NCBI RefSeq assembly: GCF_011075055.1
Contig: NC_058153.1
Coordinates: 10,726,001 to 10,790,000 of the forward strand
Reading direction: 5' to 3'
DNA from: Mangifera indica
Lineage: Eukaryota > Streptophyta > Magnoliopsida > Sapindales > Anacardiaceae
Length of the DNA: 64,000 bases
Each line of letters starts with the position of its first letter. Positions within the stretch are counted from its first letter, which is position 1. Position numbers and translations under genes: made by a program. Under the pieces are notes generated by a model. The model did no database searches, was not told the origin of the DNA, and saw nothing but the letters and a program-made list of their open reading frames with translations. Shown here piece after piece: positions 11,700 to 24,060 of this stretch.

Positions 11700-14140
11700 C
11701 TCAATCTCTTATGTTATCATAGTTCACAATATATATAAACTTGTTCAAATACCTTTTTGTAAGCAAACTTTCTCATAACACCTCTTTGTAAATGTATAAA
11801 CACCATTGTGAGATCTAAGGCAAACATTTCTAATGCCTTTAATTTGCACCTCTCGTGTTGCCAACCACGATATTACTAAAATTTTCATTTTCTTTCAACT
11901 CCTCAAAGCAACTTATATCATTGTGAACATGAATAAAAGCATCAAAATCTAAAACCGAATCATTTTCGTCTTTCAAACTCTAAATCTCATTCACATAGGT
12001 TATCAAAATAAGATAATAATCAACTGCAACAATTGTAGCATCATTTTTCTCATCATTCACCTTCTTAAAATCTATCATATCTTCTTTCAATTGCTTACAA
12101 CATATTTGGATGCATCCCTTCTTACCACACTAATAGTGCTTTTTATCTTTGTAATTTTTTATTCTCAACTTAGATCTACCCTCTAGATTTAATTACATTT
12201 TTTTCTTGAGTTCTTCCTTGATCAAAACCCGTCACAAGTAGTGCACTATCTCCAAGTGATAAGTTTTTTATTCTCATAAATCTTTCATTCTCATGGAACA
12301 AGACACTCACATCACCTAATTTTGAAGTAAACTTACCTACAAACAAAGTTTTAACCAAAGGTTTCTAGGACTTAGGCAAAGATGACAACAACAGTATAAT
12401 TTTTTTTTTCATCTTCAAAATCATCAATAAAAATACCTAACAATTAAAAAACTAGTCTATTAAATTCATTTAAGCGATCGTAGAGACTTTTACCTTCTTC
12501 CATCTTATAAGAATGCAAATCTATCTTCAAACACAATTTATTAGCTAATGACTTTGAAGAATAAATATCATCAAGCTTATCCCAGAATTTATTAGAAGGA
12601 ATTCCTTGATAAATCTAGTAAACAAACTATGTGGGACAAATATATCTACAAAGGAAACATTCTCTTATAAATTTAATAAACAAATAATGTGAGATAAAGA
12701 TTTAAGATGCAATCTCAACGAAAAGAAAATCATCTTTTAAATAAAGTTTTTATCACTATTGTAGAGTGGGAGTCTATCCACATTTTAGACAATTGGTATA
12801 CAATAGATCCATTTGAATATTGTTATTGTAGCTATCTAGCTATCCGTTTGATCATGATTATTGGGGCCGACTATTGTAAGAATATACTCTTCAAGTAAAT
12901 GTTTCACAGGTAAGAAAGCACCATACAACAAATATAAAAAGCACCGTGTAACAAGTAAATTTTGAATGTTTAAAAACATAAAAATACAACAAAAAAAATC
13001 ATATATTTAATATTAGTCCCAATACAAAATTTCACACCGATAACTTAATAGATTGTCAACAATCACCTACCCAAATTAAAGTTGATTTAATCAATCAATA
13101 GGCTAAGATTCAGTGTAATAATTCTTTTGGTGTCTTAGGTTGAATTGTTGATGAACATCTGTCCAGTATACAAAACATCAATGGAAAGCAATCTCCTAGC
13201 AATAAATTACAACTTCATACGCTGAGTTTAAATCAACCACTTTTCAAGCTAATAATACAGGTGGATGTATCTAGCATGTTGGAACTCTCATCAGTGTCCA
13301 ATTTGCCCTGAATTCTCTCTCCAATGTCAGTATTCATATTAATTTCTCGCGGAACAATTTGTCAAATTGTTCACATTAATTTCTTGCCAGTTCATTGAAT
13401 AATGATATGATGACCCAAATTTCTTGTCAAATTAATTAAAAAAATATATATATTATATATATCAAATTTTAAATATTTAATTAGATATTTAAATAATATA
13501 TTATTATTTGATTAAATAATAATTTATTTTTAATTTAAAATTATTCATTCATATAATAACACATCATATAAATACTTTAAATATTTAATTTTATTTTTGT
13601 AAAAATAACTATGTTCTACCTGGTAGACACAAATGTACCCTTAAAAATGAAGTCATGACTAACAAATTAGGTTCAAACCAATTACTAATATTTATTATAA
13701 TGTACTATATAGTTTTGGCCAAACATTACCCCAGAAGGCAAAAAAAAAAAAAAAGCAAACAGATATAATTTATAGTGAATTTCATACCTATCTCAATTTG
13801 AGATATTTAATAATTTATTACAATTTGGACCTTCCTGGCCCAGAATAGGTTTGCAATTCACAGCCCATTTGTTTATGAGAGGAATTGTCTGGTCCCCAAA
13901 TAATGAAATCTCTAATTCCAAGAGTAGGAGTAGATTTTTAGCCAAACTAGCACAAATTTGAATTTGTATTTGGCTCAAATGAGTTAAAATCAAATCAAAG
14001 TTCTAATTTAATAGTTTTGTTGAATTGGAGAGCTTACTAACTTCATTGCAGTGGAGCTTTTTTTCTTCAACAATTTTTTTTCTATAGCAATTCGAGTGGC
14101 TTCTCCAACTTTTTCCCAATAATTCTTCTTCTTCTTTTTT
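11700..14140 (-). mobile_element. Copia gag fragment plus leader-like sequence, copy A of a duplicated block
   Basis: On the minus strand 12600-12176 encodes copia gag-type sequence with stops: MEEGKSLYDRLNEFNRLV, then a LLSSLPKS motif and KTLFVGKFTSKLG. It is followed downstream by a decayed zinc-knuckle trace (CGKKGCIQICC near 12100). From 12014 to 14140 the block is repeated, in three pieces, at 16027-16604, 18521-18764 and 22617-24015. The part from 12900 to 14140 has no recognisable coding content and is AT-rich, with a palindromic AT stretch at 13430-13610. The capsid call is firm; the nature of the rest of the block is not known. Confidence 0.65.
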
Positions 14141-14145
14141 AGCAG

Positions 14146-16026
14146 TGCAGTGGAATTAAAACTTTAAAAATCATATAATCCCAAAAACTCAAGTCAAGAT
14201 ACCTATTTTGCACATATATTTTATGAACATGCATTGACACATATAAGGTGTTTATAGAATTATATTTGCGCTAGATGAATCCTTGGTTCTTTACGTGGCT
14301 AGAGAATAATGTTATCCTACCCTTAAGACGTGGCCCCTTGATATCCATGCAGAACACGAACACAAAAGGAGGCTAGTTCAACCATAAGACACTATTAGGG
14401 CTCTGTGATTGAAAGCTTGTGTTTAGGGTGAAAGGGCGGCTAGCGTTCTACAAAACAAAAGGTGTAATTATTTTTCCATGAAAGTGCATCCTTATATAAA
14501 GTCTAGATGCCTAGAATGACCGACTCCCTAACATACAACAGTTGTTTGACTCTTCACGACAGCACACGGCTAACAAGGACCATGCATAGTCGTGCATGGT
14601 CAAGGAAAAATCAAATTGGGCTTTTCTATCTTGTTGGACAAGCCTAGTCCATTCATGATCTCACTCTCATCCTTAAACACCAGAATTATCACCATATAAT
14701 CTTCGCCTTTGAGTTCGAATCAACTCTTATGTGTCTGTGACTTATAAGCTCTCTATTAAGTCGGTAATATTAATATTTAGATCGAATCCAAACACAAACT
14801 AAGATTGGCCTCTAGTAAGACATCATGACCATTCAATCAATAAAATGTTAGGAGACATCTTTTAACCGTTTACAACATCATAGTTACATGTAATTTAATT
14901 ATTTCCTTAACTAATATCTCTCAAGGTTGAAACATAGAAGTGTGACTATCTTAGTGACTCCTTGGTATAAACTAATACGCATTAATGACCATGACAGATC
15001 AGACTATCACCTAATTCCATTGTGACTGTAAATTCAAGTGGTCATAGATTTTATTCAATATTCTCATGTGAGATATCTTCTCACATGCTCAAGAATGACG
15101 AATCATTTATTGATCATCCATAGCCTTCATGTATTTTATGATATGGTCAATCATTACCTTTATGGTCACCCCAATAATGATGGCATATTGGATAATGTCA
15201 AACCATACTAATCCTTACACGAGACAGTATAACAACCTCAAGTCAAAAGATCACGTGCACCTATGGTGTTCAGAGGATTTATTCCATAAATACTGGAGCA
15301 AATATCCATATGGATATCCTCTAGTTTAGGGCTGGATTCGAGTCAAGCCGAGCTCTAGCTCAAGCGAGCTCGAGCTCGACTCGGTTTACATATAGTTGAG
15401 CTCGAGTTCAAGCTCGAGCTCGTGGAAGTCAAGCTCAAACTCGGCTCGGCTCATTTCTTTTATTAAAACGACGTAGTTTTAATACATATTGGTCAAAACA
15501 ACGTCATTTTATATCAAATTTTTTAATTGAAAAATTTGGCGAGTAGCTTGAGTTTGACCAAGCTCGTATAGGGTTGGCTTGTTTCGGGCTCGTTTGAGCC
15601 GAGCTCAAACGGGCTCGGTTCAAGTCCAGCCCTACTCTAGTTAGATTAGTCTAGTGAACACGTCTATAACTTACACTCATGTATTGCACCAAGCTATTTA
15701 CAAATAGTTTTTACACACGAGAACTATTGTCACTTTTTGATGGAGTTGTTCAATACTATAATAATCTTATCATTATTCTTTGGTCATAGTAATGTCAAGA
15801 TTATAGACATTTTTAGAATGACCATTTAATGTATGCTTAAGGTTCTTATGATCAGTCGTATGATCTCTTCCTCGCAATTCTACTATTTTAAAGGCACATT
15901 ATTCATGCGATCATATAATTGTTATACATATGAATTGAATAATAATAAAATATTTTATTAATAATTAATATGAAATTACAGTTATAAATATCAAATACGA
16001 TTGGTTCTAGGGCACCTACCATAACA
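14146..16026 (-). mobile_element. Copia-type LTR between two copies of the duplicated block
   Basis: About 1.88 kb, related to the LTR at 3537-5366 throughout. Shared marks include the 'atccacatgaagcacgaacac'-type block (about 14340) and the TATCATTATTC region (about 15770). On the minus strand it starts TGTTATGGTAGG at 16026 and ends CCACTGCA at 14146. The 5-bp flanks differ (AGCAG versus ATAAT), so it is not a simple solo LTR with target duplication. No primer binding site is visible at 14145. Its edges coincide with the ends of the repeated block on both sides. Confidence 0.65.
15327..15634. mobile_element. hAT-type miniature element (TAGGGCTGGA ends)
   Basis: 308-bp element inserted in the LTR. 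Left end TAGGGCTGGATTCGAG; right end, reverse complemented, TAGGGCTGGACTTGAA. A perfect 8-bp direct repeat CTCTAGTT (15319-15326 and 15635-15642) flanks it, as expected for hAT transposition. The equivalent site in the related LTR (near 4970) lacks the insertion. The interior is rich in GAGCTCGAGC-type self-complementary runs and encodes nothing. Confidence 0.88.
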
Positions 16027-16604
16027 ATAATCAACTACAAAAGTTGTACCATCATTTTTCTCATCATTTACGTTCTTAAAATCTATCATATCTTTTCTCA
16101 ATTGCTTGCAATGCACTTGGATATATATCCCTTCTTACCACACTAATAGCACTTTTCATCTTTGTAATTTTTTATTCTCAACCTATATCTCCCTTTAAAT
16201 TGCATTACCATCTTTCTCTTGAGTTCTCTCTTAATCAAAACCCGCCATAACTAGTGCACTATCTCCAAGTTATGAGTTTTTGTTCTCATGATCCTTCATT
16301 CACAGGCAACAGATGGTACATCATCTAATTATGAAGTAGACTTACCTACCAACAAAATTTTAACCAAAGGTTTCTAGGACTAAGACAAAGATGACAACAA
16401 TAATATAAAAAAAATCTTTTATTTCATCTTCAAACTCATAAATAAAAATAGCAAATGATTAAGAAACTAGTTTGTTAAATTCATTCAAGTGATCATAGAG
16501 ACTTTTACCTTCTTCCATCTTAAAAGAATACAAATATCCATCTTCAAACACAATTTATTAGTCAATAATTTTGAAGCATAAATGTCATCAAGGTTATTCC
16601 ACAA
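16027..16604 (-). mobile_element. Copy B of the duplicated block, part 1 (copia gag)
   Basis: Matches 12019-12600 with scattered substitutions, including the minus-strand gag trace ending near 16600. It starts exactly where the neighbouring LTR ends and stops where a foreign insertion begins, within the phrase equivalent to TTATCCCAGAATTTATTAG of copy A. Confidence 0.75.
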
Positions 16605-18520
16605 AACCCTTTAGTGTAATCTGTTGGATCCCTAAATGTTTCGATGATGCTAAAACCACAAGTTAAAACATTTAACAGTGTCCAAGAAATGTGTTAAAAA
16701 CATTACCAAATGGACACAATTTAAAAAATGCAGAAACATGACATACAAGCCCATGTGCATTACACTGTACAACACAAAAATGAGGAAAAAGTGCCCCATG
16801 TATTCTTCACATGCAAGTTTAAGCGAATACACACCCATGTGTCTTTGGGAACAAACATACAAGGAGTTTTCTTCATTCAATCTCATCACACTTCATGAAG
16901 AATTCAAAGGCAAAAAAGATGCACACCCGTGCATAGGCCAAAATTCATGCATTCATATTCTCGTTCATATCCCTGTTCACGGTTCTGGAATGCTAGAATA
17001 ATTTCATATATGATGGAGCAACAACTATGTTTTTTAAAGAAACATCTGTTTGGACATATATTGAGAAGAAAATTTGACCATTGGGAACTCTGACCGAGGT
17101 TGATCATACGGTGAAAAGAAGAAAATCAAGTGAAGCACACCTATGTATCCTCAGAATATGCTCTTGCATCGTATGTTTTGAGGAAGAAAATGTCTCTTTT
17201 AAAGCTCAACGAATACATAATCCCATTCAGTGGTCATATGAACTATTCTAACCATCCAACACAATAAATTAAAGTTCATTTGAGTTAGAATAGGTTATAA
17301 ATCACATATGTAAAATCTTATACTTATTTTTTTCTCTAAATTCTCTCGCGAGCTCACAACTCACATTTTTTAGAGATACACTTGTGTTCAGTCTTTATGT
17401 CAGCCTTAGTAGAGACATTTACAAATATTTTTTTTCTATTCAATCACACTTGGGTGAAATCCTGAATAAACAATTGTATTAGACGCAATCCCCATATCAA
17501 CTAGTATATTTGGGTAAAATCTTAGATAACTATTGTAAAGAGGGGTGAAATTTCAAGCAGGTTACTTAAAGAAGTAGACGTAGGAGACTTAGAAGAGAAA
17601 GCTCCAAACCACTATAAATCTTCAGCTTTTCTATTCCTCACTTTATTTACTTTGTCATATATTTGTGTTGTATGTTTTTGATAAATTGTTAAGTATTGTT
17701 TATGCTTAACTATTTTGTTGAAATTGCTTGTGTGATTGACCTTGATTGTGATTGTTTATAAATTTGTTTAAAAGATTTAATTTGATTTAAAATTTTAAAT
17801 AATCTTATTCACCCCCCATTTAGCATTATTAATCATTTGGGTTTTCTTTTTTTCATACTTTCAGTTAATACATTATATTTTGTTTTTGAGGCTACAGACA
17901 ATCTAATGGTACTTATAACTCTCTTTCTAAATCTTACTTTAGTATCAATCATTCTCTTAAGTTTAACATTCTCTAAAGTCTCATCTAAACCTTGTTGTAT
18001 TAACAAATCTTGGATTATACTTTGTCATAACATAAAACAAATATTTGCATTAAATAGAGGAATCTCAAATATAAAAATACTAGACATACGTCTTGACATT
18101 TTGAGATATTTGCTTCAGGCAAACTAAGTCTCACAATTCCTCCCTCGAATCAAGCTCTTTCTTAAATCAGGCTTACTTATTTCCAAGTTAGGAACTTTGC
18201 CCTAATACTAGTTGTTCAAGACACAACACCCAAATCAACAAAAAATAAAACAAGCATAATTGAAAAGGAAAACACACAAATATTTTGTTTGGTCTAACTC
18301 AAAGTGGTCTACTCCAGTACCCAATCAATTAATAAATCACTATTTACAGCTATGTGAATTTTAAAAGAGAATAGTTACAAAACTCCTTACTAAGGCTCTA
18401 TCCTAGAAGCACTCAGATTCAAAAAGTTTGCTAACCCAAAAAGTTCAATTGCACTTTTTTAATAATCACTAGCTATTCTATAGGTGTCTCCCCATTTTTT
18501 GATACCCTAACTCAAAACAA
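16605..18520 (+). mobile_element. Insertion containing a SIRE/Maximus-like copia LTR
   Basis: This 1.9-kb stretch splits copy B. The part from 16622 (TGTTGGATCCC) to 17835 (TTATTAATCA) has TG...CA ends. It also has the wording near 17810 (CTTATTCACCCCCC) common to LTR 3' ends of SIRE/Tnt-related copia elements. The rest (17836-18520) is unassigned; it may be internal sequence of the same or another element. No polyprotein motif could be read. Boundaries of the whole insertion are approximate, and I found no clear target duplication. Confidence 0.5.
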
Positions 18521-18764
18521 AACAATTTATATTTAGAAGGAATTCCTTTACAAATACATCTACAAAGGAAACATTATCTTATAAATTTAATAAACAAATA
18601 ATGCGGGATAAAAATTCAAGATACAATCTTTAACAAAAAAAAATCATCTTTTAGATTCTAAAAAGATTTACTATTTTGTAAAGTTCTTATTGCTACTATA
18701 GAGAGGGAGATCTATCCACGTTTTTAGATAATTGACATACAAGAGATATATTTGATTATTATTA
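18521..18764 (-). mobile_element. Copy B of the duplicated block, part 2
   Basis: Resumes the match to copy A at the point equivalent to 12588 (TTAGAAGGAATTCC) and runs to the 9-bp target site of the MULE. The shared phrase CTACAAAGGAAACATT appears at about 12648 and 18550. Confidence 0.75.
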
Positions 18765-20329
18765 GGGAAATTATAAAAAATAGGCAAAAGTAAGGGGGTT
18801 TAAGCAAAATTGCCCAAAAAATTCAGATTAAAGCAAAAATGCCTAACTTTTGTGAAATGTCGAAACTGCCCATATATAAACACAACAAATTCCTCCTGTC
18901 CCCACTGTAAGTTTACTGTTCATAAACAGGGGAAAATTCAAAAATTTCCCCTGTCCCACTGTCGGCCTGATTTTTGGCGATTTTCGTCATTTTCGGCAAC
19001 TGAAAATGGCACAGAACGTTAGTATATCTTCCGTCATCTTGTTTGAATCAAGTTATTGTTCATATTATTGAGATTTGAGTGAGATTTTGCGGTTTGAAAC
19101 TTTAGGGTTTCGATTTTGAACAATGCTTAAAATGTTTTGATTCTTGGTTGATTTTGTTGAATTGGTTGAGGGGTTTTGTATTATAGCCTATGTAGATTTG
19201 ATTTGTGTTGAAATTGGAAGTCGAAACGATGAATTTTGGTTGGAAATCCCTTCCGAAATGTTCGGCAGTCCGACTGTGGGAATAGTGTTTCCTACTATCG
19301 GACGATTTCTCCCATTGTTGACAGTGGGTTAGGGGGCTTAATTAGTGTTTTCAAAATATTAGGGAGTTGTGTGAGAGTCCTCATTCCACTGTGGACATTT
19401 TTGAAATTTGTTGTGGGATGGGGGGAAAATTTAATGTTTGCAAAATTTTAAGGGGAGGGGGAACATGGGGAGATCTACGGGGGTCCATGTGAAATTTTAC
19501 ACTGAACAGTGGGCAGGCCTTGACTATTTTAAAACTATAGGGTTTATATGAGACAGACTTTGAACGGCCATAACTTTTGATCCGGGAGAAGTTATGGGGT
19601 CTGTAATATATCAACGCCAAGCTCGTTTCGAGCTCTATAACGACAACTAGCTTTGCTAGTTGCACCGAATTTGGAGGCCAAAATAAAACTGTTTCAATGT
19701 GTATTATGTAGTTTTATTATTTTATCAAATTTAGGATTTTCGGTTTTTATGATTTTGAGTTTGTTTGTGACCGGACTAGACTTTTTTCATATGAAATTTT
19801 CAAATTTAATATTTATAATTATGATGTGCTTTTTTAGACATATTTTACGATGTAATTACGAAATTTTTGATCGATTTTTCGGTTTTCTCGTTCATAAGTT
19901 ATTTGAATGTGTAGTTTTATAAATTTAAATTTGTTTTTTAGATTTTTGAGTAATTTTTTGATTATTAACATTCTAAAGTATTTCAATATATCTATTTATT
20001 CATAACATGTTATTTTCAATATAGTTTTCACGAATTGATTTTTTCGATTCGAATTCAGAAATACGAATTTCTTCTTTCCGAATGAACCGGTAGTAATTAA
20101 TATTAAATAAAAATGAGAGTGAAAGTAAGTATTTAAGTGATATAAAAAATGTATGTAATAAGAGTGAGAGTGAGGGGGTGATGTATTTTATGTGCGAATG
20201 TGTATGATGTACTTTATTTGATTTTCTTTTTTATTGTTTTCTATTTCTTTACTATCAAACGTTAGATGAAATAAAGAAATACTCAAACAGCTCATTCTAG
20301 CAAATATAAAATGAAGAAATAATTTGTAC

Positions 20330-21227
20330 TAAAGTTTTCAGCCTTGCACTTAATTTTCCACCGTTTCTTGTCAGACTTTTTTACACCGAATTGAAATCCT
20401 TTAAGTAAGACGAATTGCTTCACAGCGTCTTTCAATTGAACTTTATTATGGAAAATATCACCAACCTTTACACCATTCTCCTCTCGAATCGATCTGGAAT
20501 CACCTGATGATGTTGATGGCTATGGAGGAAAATCAGGAAGCCACCTAAATGGATCAGTAGGGGCATTGTCAAAAAATGGCCCAGAATAATTTCCACCACC
20601 TGAAATAGGATCTTCAAGCTGTAAACTATCCATACCCTCGGTAACTGATATCATATACTCAGGCTCTACATCTTCCGAAGGAATATCGGGCATATCATTT
20701 TCATCAAAGTCACCCTAGTCGGAAACTCTATCTTTTTCTCCATGAGCCCATGAGTTTGCAATGTACAATGGGTCATTATTGAAATCAATCAAGTTTTCCA
20801 AATCGTATTCTTTTTTGACCCCACTACTTTCTTCTTCATCTTCATCTTCTTTCTTCTACCCTTCAATTGGGGTACATGTAATAAAAATAAGAATACATTC
20901 CTGTAAGTACTGGGATATATCAATAAGACCCTGGACATCTTCATTATTTTGGATCTGTACGGGGTAATCGAGCTCAATTTTTCTTGGCTTCATTGATAGT
21001 TGAAGATAATTTTTCATTTGATCAATACCGCAAGACTCCTTCAAAAGCTCAATAAATCCCTTGAATGTTGTTCCATAAGGGATTTTAATCAATTGTTTGG
21101 CTCCTCCAACATATTTCATTGTGTTGTTGCCACCTTGTATCCATTCTCCCTGATAACGAACCGATGCGTAACCATCCATTTCAATTATCAATCCTGCAAT
21201 GACAAGTTTTTGAAAATAATTATTCAT
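20330..21227 (-). pseudogene. MULE transposase N-terminal remnant
   Basis: An open stretch at 21227-20856 begins MNNYFQKLVIAGLIIEMDGY and continues as an acidic N-terminal region of the kind found before the MuDR domain of plant MULE transposases. After a stop, the same strand keeps coding-like sequence with acidic wording (FDENDMPDIPSEDVEPEY). A MuDR-type motif near 20330-20470 reads GDIFHNKVQLKDAVKQFVLL and KKSDKKRWKIKC. The catalytic DDE domain and SWIM zinc finger that should follow are absent; the element continues instead into unrelated sequence. The copy therefore cannot encode an active transposase. Confidence 0.72.
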
Positions 21228-21477
21228 TTATAATAAAAAAATCTATAATAACTATGTAAAACAGTCATACAATTATTAATATAAAAAAAACTCCTCATAT
21301 TTTTCTAATATTTTTTAACCCCCTATAATTATTTAACAATTGCAATAACACCCTCGTATGTTATCTTATATCAAAATGCATCTATCTATTCTTAACGTTC
21401 CATTTAAAATGTTTTTATAATATCTATTCTTTCAAATAAATATTCAAATTCTATTCTTTGAAATACTTTAAAATGTC

Positions 21478-22145
21478 AATAATCGAAAATTTCTTCAGAA
21501 ATCTAGAAAATACGAGTCAATATATCCTAAAACGGTGAAATTCGAAAAAATGAAACTGAAATTCGAATTCTAAAAGTTGAAATACCCTAGAATGACAACA
21601 ATCAAAAATTTCTTTAGAAATCTGAAAAATACGAGTCGATATATCATAAAACGGTGATTTTCAAAAAAATAGAACTGAAATTTGAATTCTAAAAGTTAAA
21701 ATACCCTAGAATGATAACAATCAAAAAATTGATCAAAAATCTAGAAAATACGAGTCGATATATCCTAAAACGGTGAAATTCAAAAAAACGGAACTGAAAT
21801 TCGAATTCTAAAAGTTGAAATACCCTAGAATGGCAACAATCAAAAATTTCTTCAGAAATCTAGAAAATACGAGTTGATATATCCTAAAACGGTGAAATTC
21901 AAAAAGACGGAACTGAAATTCGAATTCTAAAAGTTGAAATACCCTAGAATGGTAACAATCAAAAAATTCTTCGAAAATCTGGAAAATACGAGTCGATATA
22001 TCATAAAACGGTGAAATTCGAAAAAACAAAACTAAAATTCGAATTCTAAAGTTGAAATACCCTAGAATGGCAACAATCGAAAAATTCTTCAAAAATCTAG
22101 AAAATACGAGTCGATATATCCTAAAACGGTAAAATTCGGAAAAAC
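21478..22145. repeat. Tandem array, about 5.6 units of 119 bp, inside the MULE
   Basis: The marker TACGAGTYRATATATC recurs at 21511, 21630, 21749, 21868, 21987 and 22105, that is every 119 bp with one 118-bp step. Each unit also carries ACGGTGAAATTC, GAAATTCGAATTCTAAAAGT and ATACCCTAGAATGRYAACAA. Units differ by a few substitutions, so the array is not brand new. It lies between the transposase remnant and the right end, a region where MULEs often hold subterminal repeats. Confidence 0.92.
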
Positions 22146-22616
22146 CTAAAATTTTATTTATAATGCTCCTACAATGTTTAGTATCAAAATGCCTCTCAAT
22201 TTTAATAACATTTCATTTGACCCCTCAATTATCTCTTTCTTTATTTAACACCCTTGTATGTTGTCTTGTATCAAAGCAATACCTATCTATTCTTAACATG
22301 TAATATAAATCCTTTATATATTGTATAATATCAAAAAACCTCTCATATTTATCTAAAATTATTTTAACCCCCTATATTTATCTAACATTCATTTAACCCC
22401 TATATTATGATATATAAACTAGACTTAACAAATAAAATTAAGTTTTTAGGCTAAGATTGGTATAAATACATTTTTTTGATGAATAGTCTTTTTTCGAATC
22501 GAATTTAGAAATACGAACTTCTTTTTCCGAATGAAACTCTACTAATTGATCTTGAATAAAAATGAAAATGAGAATGAGTGTATTTTGGCCATTTTTTATA
22601 ATTTCCCTTATTATTA

Positions 22617-24060
22617 TTGTAGCTATATAGCTATCCGTTGATCATGATTACTAGGGCCGACTATTGTAAGGATATACTCTTCAAATAGATGTATGTACAA
22701 ATAAATTTTGAATGTTTAAAAATATGAAAATACAACAACAAAAAATCATATATTTAATATTAGTCGGAATACCAAATTTCACATTGATAACTTAATGGAT
22801 TGTCAAAATCACCTACCCAATAATAAAGATTAAAGTTGATGTTTATAATTCGATAATAACTAAGTGTATAGCAAAAACTGAAGTTAGTCAATCAATTGCA
22901 AGCAATCTCTTAGCAATAAATTACAAATTCATATGTTGAGTCAAGCTAATAATGCAAGTGGATGTATCGGACTTGTTGGAGCTCAGATCAGTATTCAGTT
23001 TGCCTCGATTTCTCTTGCCAATATCTGTATCATACTAGAGCTTGCCTCACTAATTATTTTTCTTCTATAAATATTTGAACAAGTAGAGTTTAATCTCTAA
23101 TCAATTATTTCAGATTTAAATTAAACTTGAAGAAATTTAATTTGAATCAAATTTATTTTCTACCTAATATGGACATTTCTTTCTTGTCATAATAATAATA
23201 TATTGATGAATCACAGTGATTTTATTAAACGGATAGCTTGTCACATTGTTCATATTCATTTCTTGTGGAACAATCTGTCAAGTTGTTCACATTAATTTTT
23301 TGCCAGTTCATTGAGCAATGATATATGCTCTTGTCAAATTAATCCCAAAAAAAAAAATAGAGTCACGTTATGTATATTTAATTTTAAATATTTAAAAATA
23401 TGATACTATTTAATTAAATATTAATTTATTTTTAATTTAAAATTATTAAATCATATGATAATATATTATATAAATATTCAATTAAATATTCTAAATTATA
23501 TCCATATAATTTTATTTTTGTAAAAATAACTATATTCTACACGGTAGACACAAATGTACCCTTAAAAATAAAGTCATGGGCCATGGCTAGTAAATTAGGT
23601 AGGAAGCAATTACTAATATTTATTACAATGTACTATATAGTTTTGACCAAACATTACCCAAGAAGACTTTAAAAAAAAAAACAGCCTATTTGTTTGGAGA
23701 TATTTAATAATTTATTACAATTTGGACCTTCCAGGCCCAGAGTTAGGTATGCAATTCACAGCCCATTTGTTTATGAGAGGAATTGCCTAGTCCCCAAATA
23801 ATGAAGTCTCCAACTCCAAGAGTAGGGTTGGATTTTGAGCCCAACTAGTCTGAGTTTGAATTTGTGTTTAGCTTAAACAAGTTAAAATTGAATTAAAATT
23901 CTAATTTAATAATTTAGTTGAATTAGAGGACTTACTAGTATCGTTATATTGAAATTTTTTTCTTCAATGATTCTTTTTTTTTAATTCGAGTAACTTCTCC
24001 AACCTTTTCTCAATAATTCTTCTTCTTTTTCTTATTCTTATCTGATAATTTATAGTTTTC
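22617..24060. repeat. Copy B of the duplicated block, part 3
   Basis: Resumes the match to copy A at the point equivalent to 12825 and follows it to 14140. Shared phrases include GATCATGATTA, GGGCCGACTATTGTAAG and TTTGGACCTTCC. The last match is near 24015 (ATAATTCTTCTTCT), exactly where copy A meets the LTR. Beyond that, copy B continues into sequence with no counterpart in copy A. No coding content is recognisable here. Confidence 0.75.

Larger units (their letters stand above)
18765..22607. mobile_element. Mutator-like element (MULE), 3.84 kb, transposase truncated
   Basis: Ends are inverted: GGGAAATTATAAAAAATAGG on the left and GGGAAATTATAAAAAATGGC as the reverse complement of the right, identical for 17 bases. 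A perfect 9-bp repeat TTATTATTA (18756-18764 and 22608-22616) flanks it, and the uninterrupted site is visible in copy A near 12820. It carries a minus-strand N-terminal MULE transposase remnant (20330-21227) and a tandem array (21478-22145). A partial second copy of its right end lies at about 20036-20150, in the same orientation as 22490-22590. The left part (18800-20000) has no recognisable gene and could be captured or filler sequence. Confidence 0.88.

Noticed and set aside
16650..17107. Overlapping open frames on both strands
   Set aside because: They lie inside the SIRE-like LTR at 16622-17835, where no protein is expected, and show no conserved motif.
21808..22092. 94-codon open frame on the minus strand
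   Set aside because: It is a translation of the 119-bp tandem array. The period is not a multiple of three, so the repeat is read in shifting frames with no conserved protein.
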